From: Guptibacillus spartinae
GTDB taxonomy: Bacteria > Bacillota > Bacilli > Bacillales > Guptibacillaceae
Length of the DNA stretch: 64,000 nucleotides
Assembly: GCF_028610625.1 (NCBI RefSeq)
Contig: NZ_JAQQWU010000002.1
Location: forward strand, 248,001-312,000
Direction: 5' to 3'
The translations under genes were made by a program, and so were the position numbers. Below are positions 15,640 to 23,559 of this stretch, piece after piece. The notes below the pieces were generated by a model that saw only the letters and a program-made list of their open reading frames with translations, made no database searches and was not told the origin of the DNA. Position 1 is the first letter of the stretch, and every line of letters starts with the position of its first letter.

Positions 15640-15650
15640 TCTGTTCGACC
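15581..15650 (-). promoter_or_regulatory. 13-bp inverted repeat able to mask a start codon
   Basis: GGTCGAACAGAAT at 15581-15593 and its exact complement ATTCTGTTCGACC at 15638-15650. In the minus-strand transcript the 5' arm covers the end of the ribosome-binding site, the spacer and the first bases of the start codon, and the 3' arm lies within the codons near the end of the same ORF. A second inverted repeat, GTTTACAAA/TTTGTAAAC, lies just upstream at 15667-15709. Confidence 0.6.
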
Positions 15651-15853
15651 TCCTTTTTTCATAATTGTTTACAAAGGTAAGTATATCCATCACTTCCTTT
15701 TTTGTAAACCTTTTTTACTAAATTACCTAAATTTTTTATAAAAAAGAATAGTTTCGACAATTTCCGCTACAGTTCTTCCCTTTTGTTTTTCCATAGAAAG
15801 CATGAAAGTTCTGGTAAAGAGGACATACATATATACAAAGTGGAGGTGAACAT

Positions 15854-17395
15854 ATGCTGAACGTAACAACAATCGTCCTCTTTATCATTGGATTCCTTGC
15901 TGTGTTTGGGGTAACGGCTACAATTCAAATTAGTTTTCAAATGAAAAAATGGCTAAGAGATATTGAAAATGCAGAAATACAAAGTGATTCCACTGCTTAT
16001 ACTGCCACATGGATTCAAAATGTCATCAAGGAATACAAAGCTTACCATCTAGCGGGCGTCTCGCAAGTTAATACCCAAGCTCTGATTGAAAAACATTTCT
16101 TCAAAGAATCAGTTCCTTTGTTTGGATTTGCCCGTGTTCCTGCAGGAGGTATGATGCGCTTTATGCAACAGCTCCCTCCTACTTCCATCATCATTGGAAT
16201 TTTAGGAACATTTATAGGACTCACCCTCGCCATATCATCCATGCAAGAAACGCTGATGTTTCTTTCACAAAAGCCTGAAGATGCTAACTTAAATCTTGCT
16301 TCTGTCATTGAAGCCATTTCTAGTCCTTTTCAAGGGATGAGCGTTGCTTTTATTACGAGCATAGCTGGTATTGGAAATGCTCTTTTTTTAACGCTGATAC
16401 AAAACGGAGTGTTAACGAATGGACGCACGACAGCTTATTATTTAGAAAAGATCATATCAGATTGTGAGTCGCTTCTTGATCATAATTTGAATGCGAGCTT
16501 AACGCAGGAAAAACCGCATGATGAAATGGAACGAATTTTAGATCGTTTAGCAGGAAGAATTCAAGAAAGTTTTCACGAAACGCTGGGAGACTTTTCAACG
16601 AGCATGGTACAGTTTACTTCTGGATTAGAAAAGGCCATGCAGGACGTTCAAGCAACATTATTATCGCAACGCGAATTTACGGAACAATTCTCAAATAGCA
16701 CGACCACTTTAGAAGCCTTTAGTGCCAAACTTCAAGATTCATTTACACAACTTGATACCGTACAAGAAAAAACAACGAATGGGATTATTGAACTTGGCAA
16801 TCGCCTAAAAGCACTTGAAAGCCAGCTACAGTCTTTGTCAAAGCATCATGAAGCAGGACAGCGTAAATTCGAGCAGCTCGTTCAACGTTCCGATCAATTA
16901 ATCAAAGATACCCAGAAAAAATCAGAAGAGACGGGTCAGCATTATTTGAGAGGATTAGATGAGCAAATGCAGCGCTTTCAAGGCTCACAAGAGGAGCTTG
17001 AGCGGCGTGTTCATCAAATGCAGGACGAATGGTATTACCGCTACCAGGATAAGCAGAATCAATATGGAAGAGCATCTCAAGAGTTTGCTGATTCCGTATC
17101 CCAGCTTGAGAAGGCATGGTACAGTTCTCTCGATAAAATTAAACGTGAAGCCCTTGAACCCATTATTCATCGAATGGAACGAGATCAGCGTGATCAACCG
17201 CTTCAGCATGAATTAAGAGCCTTATCAAACAGCCTTGATTCCCTTTATCAGGGGCTAGCTCGAGAATTGAAAGATATTCAACATCAGCTAGCAGAGTCAC
17301 ATCAGCTACAGTTACGGCTTTATGAAGAACAAATGCGTCGCCAATCGATGACACAGCAGCCGATTCAATCAAGAATGATTGGTGACAATCGATGA
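15854..17395 (+). CDS. ZorA-like MotA/TolQ/ExbB proton-channel protein with long coiled-coil tail
   Basis: A 513-residue protein. There is one N-terminal helix (residues 5-26), then a cytoplasmic segment, then two helices with the MotA/ExbB channel signature: PTSIIIGILGTFIGLTLAIS (109-128) and SSPFQGMSVAFITSIAGIGN (156-175) into FLTLIQ. Residues 200-513 form a long Gln/Glu-rich coiled coil without membrane segments. This matches ZorA of the Zorya anti-phage system: a proton-driven stator-like subunit with a long intracellular tail. GGAGGTG precedes the ATG, and the gene overlaps the MotB-like partner by four bases. No zorC, D, E, F or G gene is adjacent, so a defence role is inferred, not shown. 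Confidence 0.8.
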   Translation: MLNVTTIVLFIIGFLAVFGVTATIQISFQMKKWLRDIENAEIQSDSTAYTATWIQNVIKEYKAYHLAGVSQVNTQALIEKHFFKESVPLFGFARVPAGGMMRFMQQLPPTSIIIGILGTFIGLTLAISSMQETLMFLSQKPEDANLNLASVIEAISSPFQGMSVAFITSIAGIGNALFLTLIQNGVLTNGRTTAYYLEKIISDCESLLDHNLNASLTQEKPHDEMERILDRLAGRIQESFHETLGDFSTSMVQFTSGLEKAMQDVQATLLSQREFTEQFSNSTTTLEAFSAKLQDSFTQLDTVQEKTTNGIIELGNRLKALESQLQSLSKHHEAGQRKFEQLVQRSDQLIKDTQKKSEETGQHYLRGLDEQMQRFQGSQEELERRVHQMQDEWYYRYQDKQNQYGRASQEFADSVSQLEKAWYSSLDKIKREALEPIIHRMERDQRDQPLQHELRALSNSLDSLYQGLARELKDIQHQLAESHQLQLRLYEEQMRRQSMTQQPIQSRMIGDNR

Positions 17396-18081
17396 AAAAT
17401 AGAAAAAGACGATTTCAAATTCAGGGTGATGAAGAACACTATTGGCCCAGTTTTGCAGATATGATGGCGATGATCGTTCTTGTTATGCTTTTTATTGCGA
17501 TTATCGCTTTCGTTCAAATGATCTACGACGCCTACGATCAAACCGTTATGAAACAAGAACTTGCGAAAGTAGCTGACGTAAAAAAACACATTAGTGATTT
17601 AATTGAGAAACAATTAGAAGAAAATGTTGGAAAAGACAAAGTTGTTCGTGGGCCAAATAATACGATTTCTGTGGAAGGAGATATTTTATTCGATACAGGA
17701 AGCGCTGAAATTAGCCCTAAGGGTAAAAAAGTTTTAAACGATCTAGCGGATGTTTTTGCAAATTTAATCGATGAAGAAGATATTAGTCAATATCTCTATA
17801 TCATCTTAATAGAAGGGCACACTGACAAAGTTCCTTATGATAATTGGAAACTTTCTGCTGATCGGTCTGTAGCCGTTGTGAAAGAACTGATGAAGGCGAA
17901 TCCAAAGCTCAATTCACCTGAATACGCAAAGTATTTAGCTGCAACTGGATATTCAGAATACAAGCCGATTGTCGAAGAAGACAGTAAAGAAGCCTATGAG
18001 AAAAACAGACGTATCTCGTTCCAAATTATTCTTGACGACGAGAAGTGGCAGGGGCGTTTGAAAGAAATTATGACGTACTAA
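17392..18081 (+). CDS. ZorB-like MotB/OmpA-domain motor partner
   Basis: A 229-residue protein: a short basic N terminus, one helix WPSFADMMAMIVLVMLFIAI starting at residue 18 with Asp23 at the place of the proton-carrying Asp of MotB/ZorB, a linker, then an OmpA-type peptidoglycan-binding domain (about 90-212) with ILFDTGSAEISPKGKKVL, EGHTDKVPYDNWKLSADRS and NRRISFQI. It should anchor the channel to the wall and form the ion path with the upstream gene, to which it is coupled by an ATGA overlap. Flagellar MotB is a less likely identity because the partner is not MotA-like in length and no motility genes are near. Confidence 0.82.
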   Translation: MKNRKRRFQIQGDEEHYWPSFADMMAMIVLVMLFIAIIAFVQMIYDAYDQTVMKQELAKVADVKKHISDLIEKQLEENVGKDKVVRGPNNTISVEGDILFDTGSAEISPKGKKVLNDLADVFANLIDEEDISQYLYIILIEGHTDKVPYDNWKLSADRSVAVVKELMKANPKLNSPEYAKYLAATGYSEYKPIVEEDSKEAYEKNRRISFQIILDDEKWQGRLKEIMTY

Positions 18082-18107
18082 TCTTACTAGGTAGAATCTA
18101 AGAATAA

Positions 18108-18140
18108 CAAAAGCCGCTTCCCAATTTGGAAACGGCTTGC
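18108..18140. terminator. Terminator between zorB-like gene and yrhC
   Basis: AAGCCGCTTCC/GGAAACGGCTT hairpin between convergent genes; the stem is good but the T run is weak. Confidence 0.6.
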
Positions 18141-18157
18141 TGCGATTCATTTATACA

Positions 18158-18388
18158 TTAAGAGTTGATATTTTGCTCATTAATTTTTTTCTGTATAGCA
18201 ATGGCACGGGAATAAAAGAAAATAGCAATTCCCACTAATAGAAATCCGCCACCCGTTAAAATAAGGGTTGCACCGTCTGTCTTCCCTTCAACAGGAAGAA
18301 AAGAACCGATATATAAGAAAACACTAAGACTAAGCAATACAAACGCAAAACGTTTATAATCTGTCATTTTGTCTTGAAGTTGCTTCAT
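18158..18388 (-). CDS. yrhC: YrhC-like membrane protein
   Basis: A 76-residue protein with two helices (FAFVLLSLSVFLYIGSFLP and ATLILTGGGFLLVGIAIFFY) and a charged C terminus, the same length as B. subtilis YrhC and in the same place downstream of mccB. The start is ATG at 18388, with AGAGGTG upstream; the GTG in that site is not the start. Function unknown. Its conserved link to mccA-mccB suggests a connection to sulfur metabolism, which is only inference. Confidence 0.85.
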   Translation of the reverse strand: MKQLQDKMTDYKRFAFVLLSLSVFLYIGSFLPVEGKTDGATLILTGGGFLLVGIAIFFYSRAIAIQKKINEQNINS

Positions 18389-18468
18389 AGCGCTCACCTC
18401 TCTCGGCTTTTATTCTATCATACATGACCACATAACTAGAGATGTAAGTCTTTCCAATCGATTAAAAG

Positions 18469-18499
18469 AGCCCATATCTGGATAATCCAGATATGGGCT
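18469..18499 (-). terminator. Hairpin after mccB
   Basis: AGCCCATATCTGG/CCAGATATGGGCT, a 13-base perfect stem with a five-base loop; CTCTTTT follows on the minus strand. Confidence 0.75.
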
Positions 18500-18507
18500 T
18501 ACTCATG

Positions 18508-19641
18508 TTATGATAAAGCGTTTGAAAGATCTTCTATTAGATCTTCTGCATCTTCCAATCCAACGGAAATACGAACGAGACCTTCTGTAATGCCAAGCTC
18601 AGCTCGTCGATCTTTTGGAATAGAAGCGTGCGTCATTCGAGCTGGGACAGAAATCAAGCTTTCTACCGCCCCTAAACTTTCCGCTAACGTAAAATACTTC
18701 ACTTTCCTTAATAGCTCATCTGCCTTTTCTGCGCTTCCAATATCAAAGGAAATCATTCCACCGAATCCACGTGATTGATTCACTGCAATATCATTTCCAG
18801 GATGTGTGCTTAGTCCAGGATAGTAGATTTTTTCAACGGAAGGGTGCTTGCTAAGGAATTGAACGATTTTTGCAGTGTTTTTCTCGTGTTCTTCCATCCG
18901 TACACCGAGTGTTTTCAATCCCCGAATCAGTAACCATGAATCTTGTGGTCCAAGAATAGCACCTGCTGAATTTTGAACAAAATGAACTTCCTCTGCAAGC
19001 TCCTTAGAATTAACAACCACAAGACCAGCCACAACATCACTATGTCCACCTAAATATTTCGTTGCTGAGTGAAGCACGATGTCAGCCCCGTGATCGATCG
19101 GGTTCTGCCAATATGGTGTATTGAACGTGTTATCAACGATCGTTAACAGGTTATTTTCTTTTGCAAGTTTCGAAATGGCTTGAATATTAGTAACCTTCAA
19201 GAGCGGATTCGTTGGTGTTTCAACGTAAATGGCTTTCGTATTATCTTTTATCGCCTCTTTTACAACTTCTAAGTCAGTTGTATCTACAAATGTAGATTCA
19301 ATGCCAAGACGATTTAATACTTTTGTCATCACGCGATAAGTACCGCCATAAACATCATCTGTCATCACAACATGATCTCCAGAATTGAACATCATCATCA
19401 CAGATGAAATGGCTGCCATACCAGATCCGAACGCAAACCCTGCAAAACCATTTTCAAGGTCTTTAATTAGCTCTTCAAGAGCGTGACGCGTTGGATTCCC
19501 TGTTCTAGAATATTCATAGCCGTTGAACTTGCCAACCGCTTCTTGTTTGTATGTGCTAACCTGGTAGATTGGTACTGAAACTGCACCAGTTTGCGGATCA
19601 CCAGTAATCCCACCATGAATAAGTTTTGTTTTTGGCTTCAT
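18508..19641 (-). CDS. mccB: Cystathionine gamma-lyase / homocysteine gamma-lyase
   Basis: A 377-residue PLP enzyme of the Cys/Met metabolism family. The PLP lysine lies in LHSATKYLGGHSDVVAG. Other conserved parts are YEYSRTGNPTRHALE, FGSGMAAIS and the C-terminal LAESLGAVESLISVPARMTH with the terminal RISVGLED. In B. subtilis MccB splits cystathionine to cysteine and also degrades homocysteine. It is the last gene of the yrrT-mtnN-luxS-mccA-mccB unit, three bases after mccA, and ends the reverse transsulfuration route. MetC- or MetI-type activity is possible for this family, but gene context favours MccB. Confidence 0.93.
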   Translation of the reverse strand: MKPKTKLIHGGITGDPQTGAVSVPIYQVSTYKQEAVGKFNGYEYSRTGNPTRHALEELIKDLENGFAGFAFGSGMAAISSVMMMFNSGDHVVMTDDVYGGTYRVMTKVLNRLGIESTFVDTTDLEVVKEAIKDNTKAIYVETPTNPLLKVTNIQAISKLAKENNLLTIVDNTFNTPYWQNPIDHGADIVLHSATKYLGGHSDVVAGLVVVNSKELAEEVHFVQNSAGAILGPQDSWLLIRGLKTLGVRMEEHEKNTAKIVQFLSKHPSVEKIYYPGLSTHPGNDIAVNQSRGFGGMISFDIGSAEKADELLRKVKYFTLAESLGAVESLISVPARMTHASIPKDRRAELGITEGLVRISVGLEDAEDLIEDLSNALS

Positions 19642-19644
19642 TTC

Positions 19645-20571
19645 TTAAATGCCTCCCTGATAAATCTTCTTACTTAAGTATCGTTCACTACTATCCGGAA
19701 AGATCGTAGCTATATTTGTTCCCGGACGAGCTTGCTGTGCTTCAATAAGAGCTGCTTCAAGGGCCGCACCGGAAGAACTACCTACTAAAAGACCTTCTTT
19801 TTCAGCTAGTTCTTTAACACGCCTAAAGGCCACTTCATCTGTCACAGTATGAATGCTATCGAAATATGCCGCATCCATGTACTCAGGAAGAAACTCCATA
19901 CCAATCCCTTCCGTTTTATGAGGACCAGACTCTCCACCGTTTAGAATGGAGCCCTCAGGTTCAACGATGACGGTTTTAACGGTTGGGTCCTGCTCCTTTA
20001 AATAGCGAGCCGTGCCCATAAATGTTCCACCAGTACCTGCCCCAGCTACAAAAACGTTAAGTTCCCCATCAAGCTGCTTCCACAATTCTGGTCCAAGCGT
20101 TTTATAATAAGTAAGAGGATTAGCAGGATTTCCAAACTGACGTGGCATATATGAATTGGGTATTTCCTCAATTAGCTCTTCAGCTCGAGCAATTGCGCCT
20201 TTCATCCCTTTTTCAGTAGGGGTATTTACGATTTTAGCACCTAGTGCTCGCATTAAATCCTGCTTTTCCATACTGAACTTTTCTGGGACGACGAACATGA
20301 CAGTATAACCCCGATTTACCGCTGCAAGAGCAAGGCCAATACCAGTATTACCTGCAGTAGGTTCGATAAATGTGCCTCCTGGAGCTATTCGGTTATGATC
20401 AATGGCTTCTTGTAATAATTCCTGACCAAGCCGATCTTTAATGCTGCCTCCTGGATTATAAAACTCAAGCTTCGCAAAAAGGCGAACGTCCTTGGGTAAA
20501 TCAAAATGATGGAGCTCGATGACCGGGGTACGGCCGACGAGCTCATGGATATTTTGAAAGATTTCCATCAT
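19645..20571 (-). CDS. mccA: O-acetylserine-dependent cystathionine beta-synthase
   Basis: A 308-residue fold-type II PLP enzyme of the cysteine synthase group. The PLP lysine is in YNPGGSIKDRLGQE, the phosphate or substrate loop is PTAGNTGIGLA, and GAGTGGTFMGTARYL is also seen. In B. subtilis MccA joins homocysteine and O-acetylserine to cystathionine. The adjoining mccB and upstream mtnN/luxS, which yield homocysteine, support that role over simple cysteine synthesis. Two ATG codons in a row begin the frame, with AAAGGA six bases upstream of the first. Confidence 0.93.
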   Translation of the reverse strand: MMEIFQNIHELVGRTPVIELHHFDLPKDVRLFAKLEFYNPGGSIKDRLGQELLQEAIDHNRIAPGGTFIEPTAGNTGIGLALAAVNRGYTVMFVVPEKFSMEKQDLMRALGAKIVNTPTEKGMKGAIARAEELIEEIPNSYMPRQFGNPANPLTYYKTLGPELWKQLDGELNVFVAGAGTGGTFMGTARYLKEQDPTVKTVIVEPEGSILNGGESGPHKTEGIGMEFLPEYMDAAYFDSIHTVTDEVAFRRVKELAEKEGLLVGSSSGAALEAALIEAQQARPGTNIATIFPDSSERYLSKKIYQGGI

Positions 20572-20583
20572 ATGAAATCCTTT

Positions 20584-21051
20584 CTACTGAGCAAACACAA
20601 TATGCCATTCATCACGATGTGTTAGCATTTCGTCTGCGATTTCTTTTGCTCCTTCTAAACTATGGTTAGCAGCCCAACCGCATTGCACTTCATTACATGC
20701 TGGTACTTCATCCGCATTTAGCACATCCTGCAATGTTTTCTCAAGAACTTCTAGGATTTCGTCATAGTTTGAGTGATTGAGAACCGCTAAATAAAATCCT
20801 GTTTGACATCCCATTGGTCCAATATCAACGACGTTTTCCATATGGTTACGAATATTTTCTGCCATTAAATGTTCAATGGAATGAAGACCTGCCATTTCCA
20901 TATGTGCTTTATTTGGTTGCTTAAAGCGAATATCGTATTTATAAATTTCATCACCATTTGGTCCCTTTGTTACACCTACAAGGCGAACATATGGGGCGGC
21001 TACTTTTGTGTGATCAAGATTGAAACTTTCTACATTCATTTTTTTAGCCAT
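20584..21051 (-). CDS. luxS: S-ribosylhomocysteine lyase LuxS
   Basis: A 155-residue metalloenzyme that cleaves S-ribosylhomocysteine to homocysteine and DPD, the precursor of AI-2. The metal motif HSIEH is at 57-61 with the catalytic Glu60, the active-site GPMGCQTGF (Cys82) is present, and the third metal ligand is in EVQCGWA (Cys124). It overlaps the end of mtnN by eight bases and precedes mccA, so it is embedded between the enzyme making its substrate and the one using its product. In B. subtilis luxS is elsewhere on the chromosome. Confidence 0.96.
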   Translation of the reverse strand: MAKKMNVESFNLDHTKVAAPYVRLVGVTKGPNGDEIYKYDIRFKQPNKAHMEMAGLHSIEHLMAENIRNHMENVVDIGPMGCQTGFYLAVLNHSNYDEILEVLEKTLQDVLNADEVPACNEVQCGWAANHSLEGAKEIADEMLTHRDEWHIVFAQ

Positions 21052-21748
21052 TTTTACTCAACTCCTCCACTAGATTTAAAATTAAGTTTGCCGAATTAAT
21101 TGAAGCTGTTTCAAGAAATTGATCGAAAGAAATATTTGATTCTTTTCCAGCAATGTCAGAAAGCGAGCGAATAATAACAAACGGTGTGCCGAATTGATAA
21201 CAAACTTGTGCAATTGCTCCTGCTTCCATTTCAGCAGCATCAAGATTGGCAAGCTTGGACCTGACATATTCCACTCTTTCAGCATCATTCATAAATGAAT
21301 CGCCTGTTGCGATCATTCCTTTTACTACTTGATGCTCCGTTACTTTCTCGGCACTTCTCTCAGCCGCTTCTACAAGCATACTGTTTGGTTCATAAAGAGC
21401 CGGCATTTGTGGAACCTGACCATATTCGTAACCAAAAATGGTGGCATCCACATCATGGTAGCGAACTTCTGAAGAAATCACGATGTCGCCTACTTTTAGT
21501 TCAGGGTTAAATCCACCTGCAGAGCCTGTATTTAGAATATAATCTGGTTTAAATAGTTGATTCATTAATGTTGTACCGATGGCCGCATTCACCTTACCAA
21601 TGCCTGATTTTAAGAGAACAACCTCCTGGCCATCAATGCTTCCTGTAGTGAACTCAGATCCTGCAATCACCTGTTCTTCTCTGTGATCGAGACGGTCACG
21701 TAAAATTCTTACTTCTTCTTCCATTGCTCCAATAATACCGATCTTCAT
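21044..21748 (-). CDS. mtnN: 5'-methylthioadenosine/S-adenosylhomocysteine nucleosidase
   Basis: A 234-residue enzyme that hydrolyses S-adenosylhomocysteine and methylthioadenosine, releasing adenine. Conserved parts are the start [13 protein letters not shown] with the catalytic Glu, [23 protein letters not shown], and [13 protein letters not shown] followed by [12 protein letters not shown] with the catalytic Asp. It lies between yrrT and luxS in one unit, with 19 bases to yrrT. GGAGTACG precedes the ATG. Confidence 0.96.
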   Translation of the reverse strand: MKIGIIGAMEEEVRILRDRLDHREEQVIAGSEFTTGSIDGQEVVLLKSGIGKVNAAIGTTLMNQLFKPDYILNTGSAGGFNPELKVGDIVISSEVRYHDVDATIFGYEYGQVPQMPALYEPNSMLVEAAERSAEKVTEHQVVKGMIATGDSFMNDAERVEYVRSKLANLDAAEMEAGAIAQVCYQFGTPFVIIRSLSDIAGKESNISFDQFLETASINSANLILNLVEELSKNG

Positions 21749-21767
21749 GACGTACTCCTTTACTTGT

Positions 21768-22406
21768 TCAGTTTTTAACGGCTTCCATCAGCCAAACAAA
21801 ATCATTTAGCTGAGTAAACACAACTCGAAATCCGTTTTTTTGAAATAGTTCCTCTAAAACTGGAATGGTTGTGTAATATTCCGTTTGCAAGTCCTGTAGC
21901 AAATTGTAATATCCTTTTGCTTTCACTTTCTCATGCATCTTTATTCTAGCATTCTCATCTTTGAATGCTGTATCCGCAAATACAATTTTATCATTTTGCC
22001 CCAGTAGTTGGCTATATTTGTGAATGGCGCTCTCTTTCTCTTCATCAGTAAGATGGTGAAATGCATAGGTACTCACGATTGTTTGCACAGGTTTTGTTGG
22101 AGTTGGAAAAGCCATAAAATCGCCATCATGAAACGTGATGCCAGGTAGTCTTTCACTCGCTTTCTCTCTCATTGCTTTAGATGGTTCTACCCCAGTTACG
22201 TCCAGTCCTTCTTTGAGTAAAATAGACGTTAAATTCCCTGTTCCAACACCAAATTCTAATACGTGGCCAGAGGAAGCTTGAGCAACTGCAGATAAAATTC
22301 GATCGTACCCTATAAAAACGTCACGATATTCTTCATCCTGTCCCGCTACTGTTGTATCGTACGAATCAGCCCAGCGCTCAAATAAATCAATAAATTCTCT
22401 TCCCAT
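21768..22406 (-). CDS. yrrT: SAM-dependent methyltransferase YrrT
   Basis: A 212-residue class I methyltransferase beginning [17 protein letters not shown], like B. subtilis YrrT. Motif I is [12 protein letters not shown], followed by the acidic motif VTGVEPS and the post-motif region [16 protein letters not shown]. The methyl acceptor is unknown. It is the first gene of the SAH-to-cysteine unit; in B. subtilis this unit is repressed by CymR when cysteine is plentiful. The ATG at 22406 matches the family start, and the GTG at 22415 would add three residues. Confidence 0.92.
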   Translation of the reverse strand: MGREFIDLFERWADSYDTTVAGQDEEYRDVFIGYDRILSAVAQASSGHVLEFGVGTGNLTSILLKEGLDVTGVEPSKAMREKASERLPGITFHDGDFMAFPTPTKPVQTIVSTYAFHHLTDEEKESAIHKYSQLLGQNDKIVFADTAFKDENARIKMHEKVKAKGYYNLLQDLQTEYYTTIPVLEELFQKNGFRVVFTQLNDFVWLMEAVKN

Positions 22407-22566
22407 TACTGTCACATCGCTTTCCGAAATTTAATTCATAGTATTAAGGTATGAATAATATGCATTATGGTTCTAACTTATCATATTCTTTTTTTAATTT
22501 CAATTTGTATGATTTAACAAAAATGTGTAGACTGTTAATGGATCGCATTTTAAGGAGGAGCAACAT

Positions 22567-22773
22567 ATGAGTTTTTCGCTTGAACGGATCGATGATAAAG
22601 TAGAATTCTTTGAGGGATTTTCACTTGAAGAAATAGAGAAAAAAATTCAAATCCAGATTGATAACAACCGGGCTTTGCTATTACAGGTTCACTCTGTTCA
22701 ACATCACGCCATTACACATGAAAAAACGGGCAGACCTTACTATTCTGCTGTTGTTCATTTTAAAGCTAAATAA
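22567..22773 (+). CDS. yrzA: YrzA family protein (DUF2536)
   Basis: A 68-residue protein: MSFSLERIDDKVEFFEGFSL, then EEIEKKIQIQIDNNRALLLQ and a C-terminal YYSAVVHFKAK. The DKVEFFE, EIEKKI.TQI and SAVVHF segments match B. subtilis YrzA, found at the same place between yrrT and yrrS. AAGGAGG lies upstream of the ATG. It is divergent from yrrT and convergent with yrrS. Function unknown. Confidence 0.9.
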   Translation: MSFSLERIDDKVEFFEGFSLEEIEKKIQIQIDNNRALLLQVHSVQHHAITHEKTGRPYYSAVVHFKAK

Positions 22774-22804
22774 AAAAGCAGGAGCGTACGCTCCTGCTTT
22801 TTTG
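22769..22804. terminator. Bidirectional terminator between yrzA and yrrS
   Basis: Perfect palindrome AAAAAGCAGGAGCG/CGCTCCTGCTTTTT with no more than a two-base centre; T runs on both strands. Confidence 0.93.
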
Positions 22805-23476
22805 CTATTCTGGTTTAACACTAACTGGTTTCCAACCCTTTCCATCAACCCACTCAAGTTCGATGAAATAAACCTGATTTCCGGAGCCAGCTTTACTTAC
22901 ACGTGCAAATGACTGTTGAGGTCCGCCGTTGCCCCCTATTTTCCAAATCGTCATTTCATCTGCAGACATTCCCATAACAGATTCAACAGCTTTTAACTTT
23001 TCATTCCAATCAACTGAACCAAGATCATAGCTAGAAGTATGGGGGCCTGACTGTGTTGTACCTACAGGTTCCCAGGGGCCTTCAAGGTTTGGTTCGCCTG
23101 GTTCTTGATCAGTCTTTTCCTTTTCTTGCTCTTCTTTATCCTGATCCTCTTTATCTTTATCCTGATCTTTCTCTTCGTCAGCATTTTCTTCTTTCGTACT
23201 ATCTTTATCAGTGGCGTTATTCGACTCTGAATCACTATCCTCTGAATCTTTCGCTTCATCAGAAGTAACGCTATCGTCACTGGTACTATTTGATTTTTCA
23301 TTCGAATTCGTTTGTGCGGTTTGTTGTTCTTCACTTGCTGTTTGTTGAGAGTCGTCACCAGTGAAAACAATGTTGGCAACAAGTACAAGTATCACTGCGA
23401 GAACAATTCCAATTAAACTATTTAGGACGATATTTTGTTTTCTCTTTGAATGACGGTCCCCATATCGTGATCTCAA
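22805..23476 (-). CDS. yrrS: YrrS family membrane protein (DUF1510)
   Basis: A 223-residue protein: a basic N terminus (RSRYGDRHSKRKQN), one helix (IVLNSLIGIVLAVILVLVAN), a long Ser/Asp/Glu/Lys low-complexity stretch (about 45-125, EKDQDKDKEDQDKEE), and a C-terminal globular domain (about 130-223, GPWEPVGTTQSG ... MTIWKIGGNG ... WVDGKGWKPV) outside the cell. The same architecture and place upstream of pbpI are found in B. subtilis YrrS. A link to wall synthesis through pbpI is inferred from the shared unit. Confidence 0.9.
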   Translation of the reverse strand: MRSRYGDRHSKRKQNIVLNSLIGIVLAVILVLVANIVFTGDDSQQTASEEQQTAQTNSNEKSNSTSDDSVTSDEAKDSEDSDSESNNATDKDSTKEENADEEKDQDKDKEDQDKEEQEKEKTDQEPGEPNLEGPWEPVGTTQSGPHTSSYDLGSVDWNEKLKAVESVMGMSADEMTIWKIGGNGGPQQSFARVSKAGSGNQVYFIELEWVDGKGWKPVSVKPE

Positions 23477-23559
23477 ACCTATCCACTCCTCTATTTAGCT
23501 GTTGTTCTTATTTTACCATCTCTAAATGATTCGTAGAAGGCTTGACTTTTGTATCGTTT

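Noticed and set aside
17392-18081. Flagellar MotB identity for the OmpA-domain protein
   Set aside because: The partner has a single N-terminal helix and a long coiled-coil tail unlike MotA, and no chemotaxis or flagellar gene is in the window.
23062-23388. Lysine-rich 108-codon frame inside yrrS
   Set aside because: It is the alternate frame of the Asp/Glu/Lys low-complexity stretch of yrrS.
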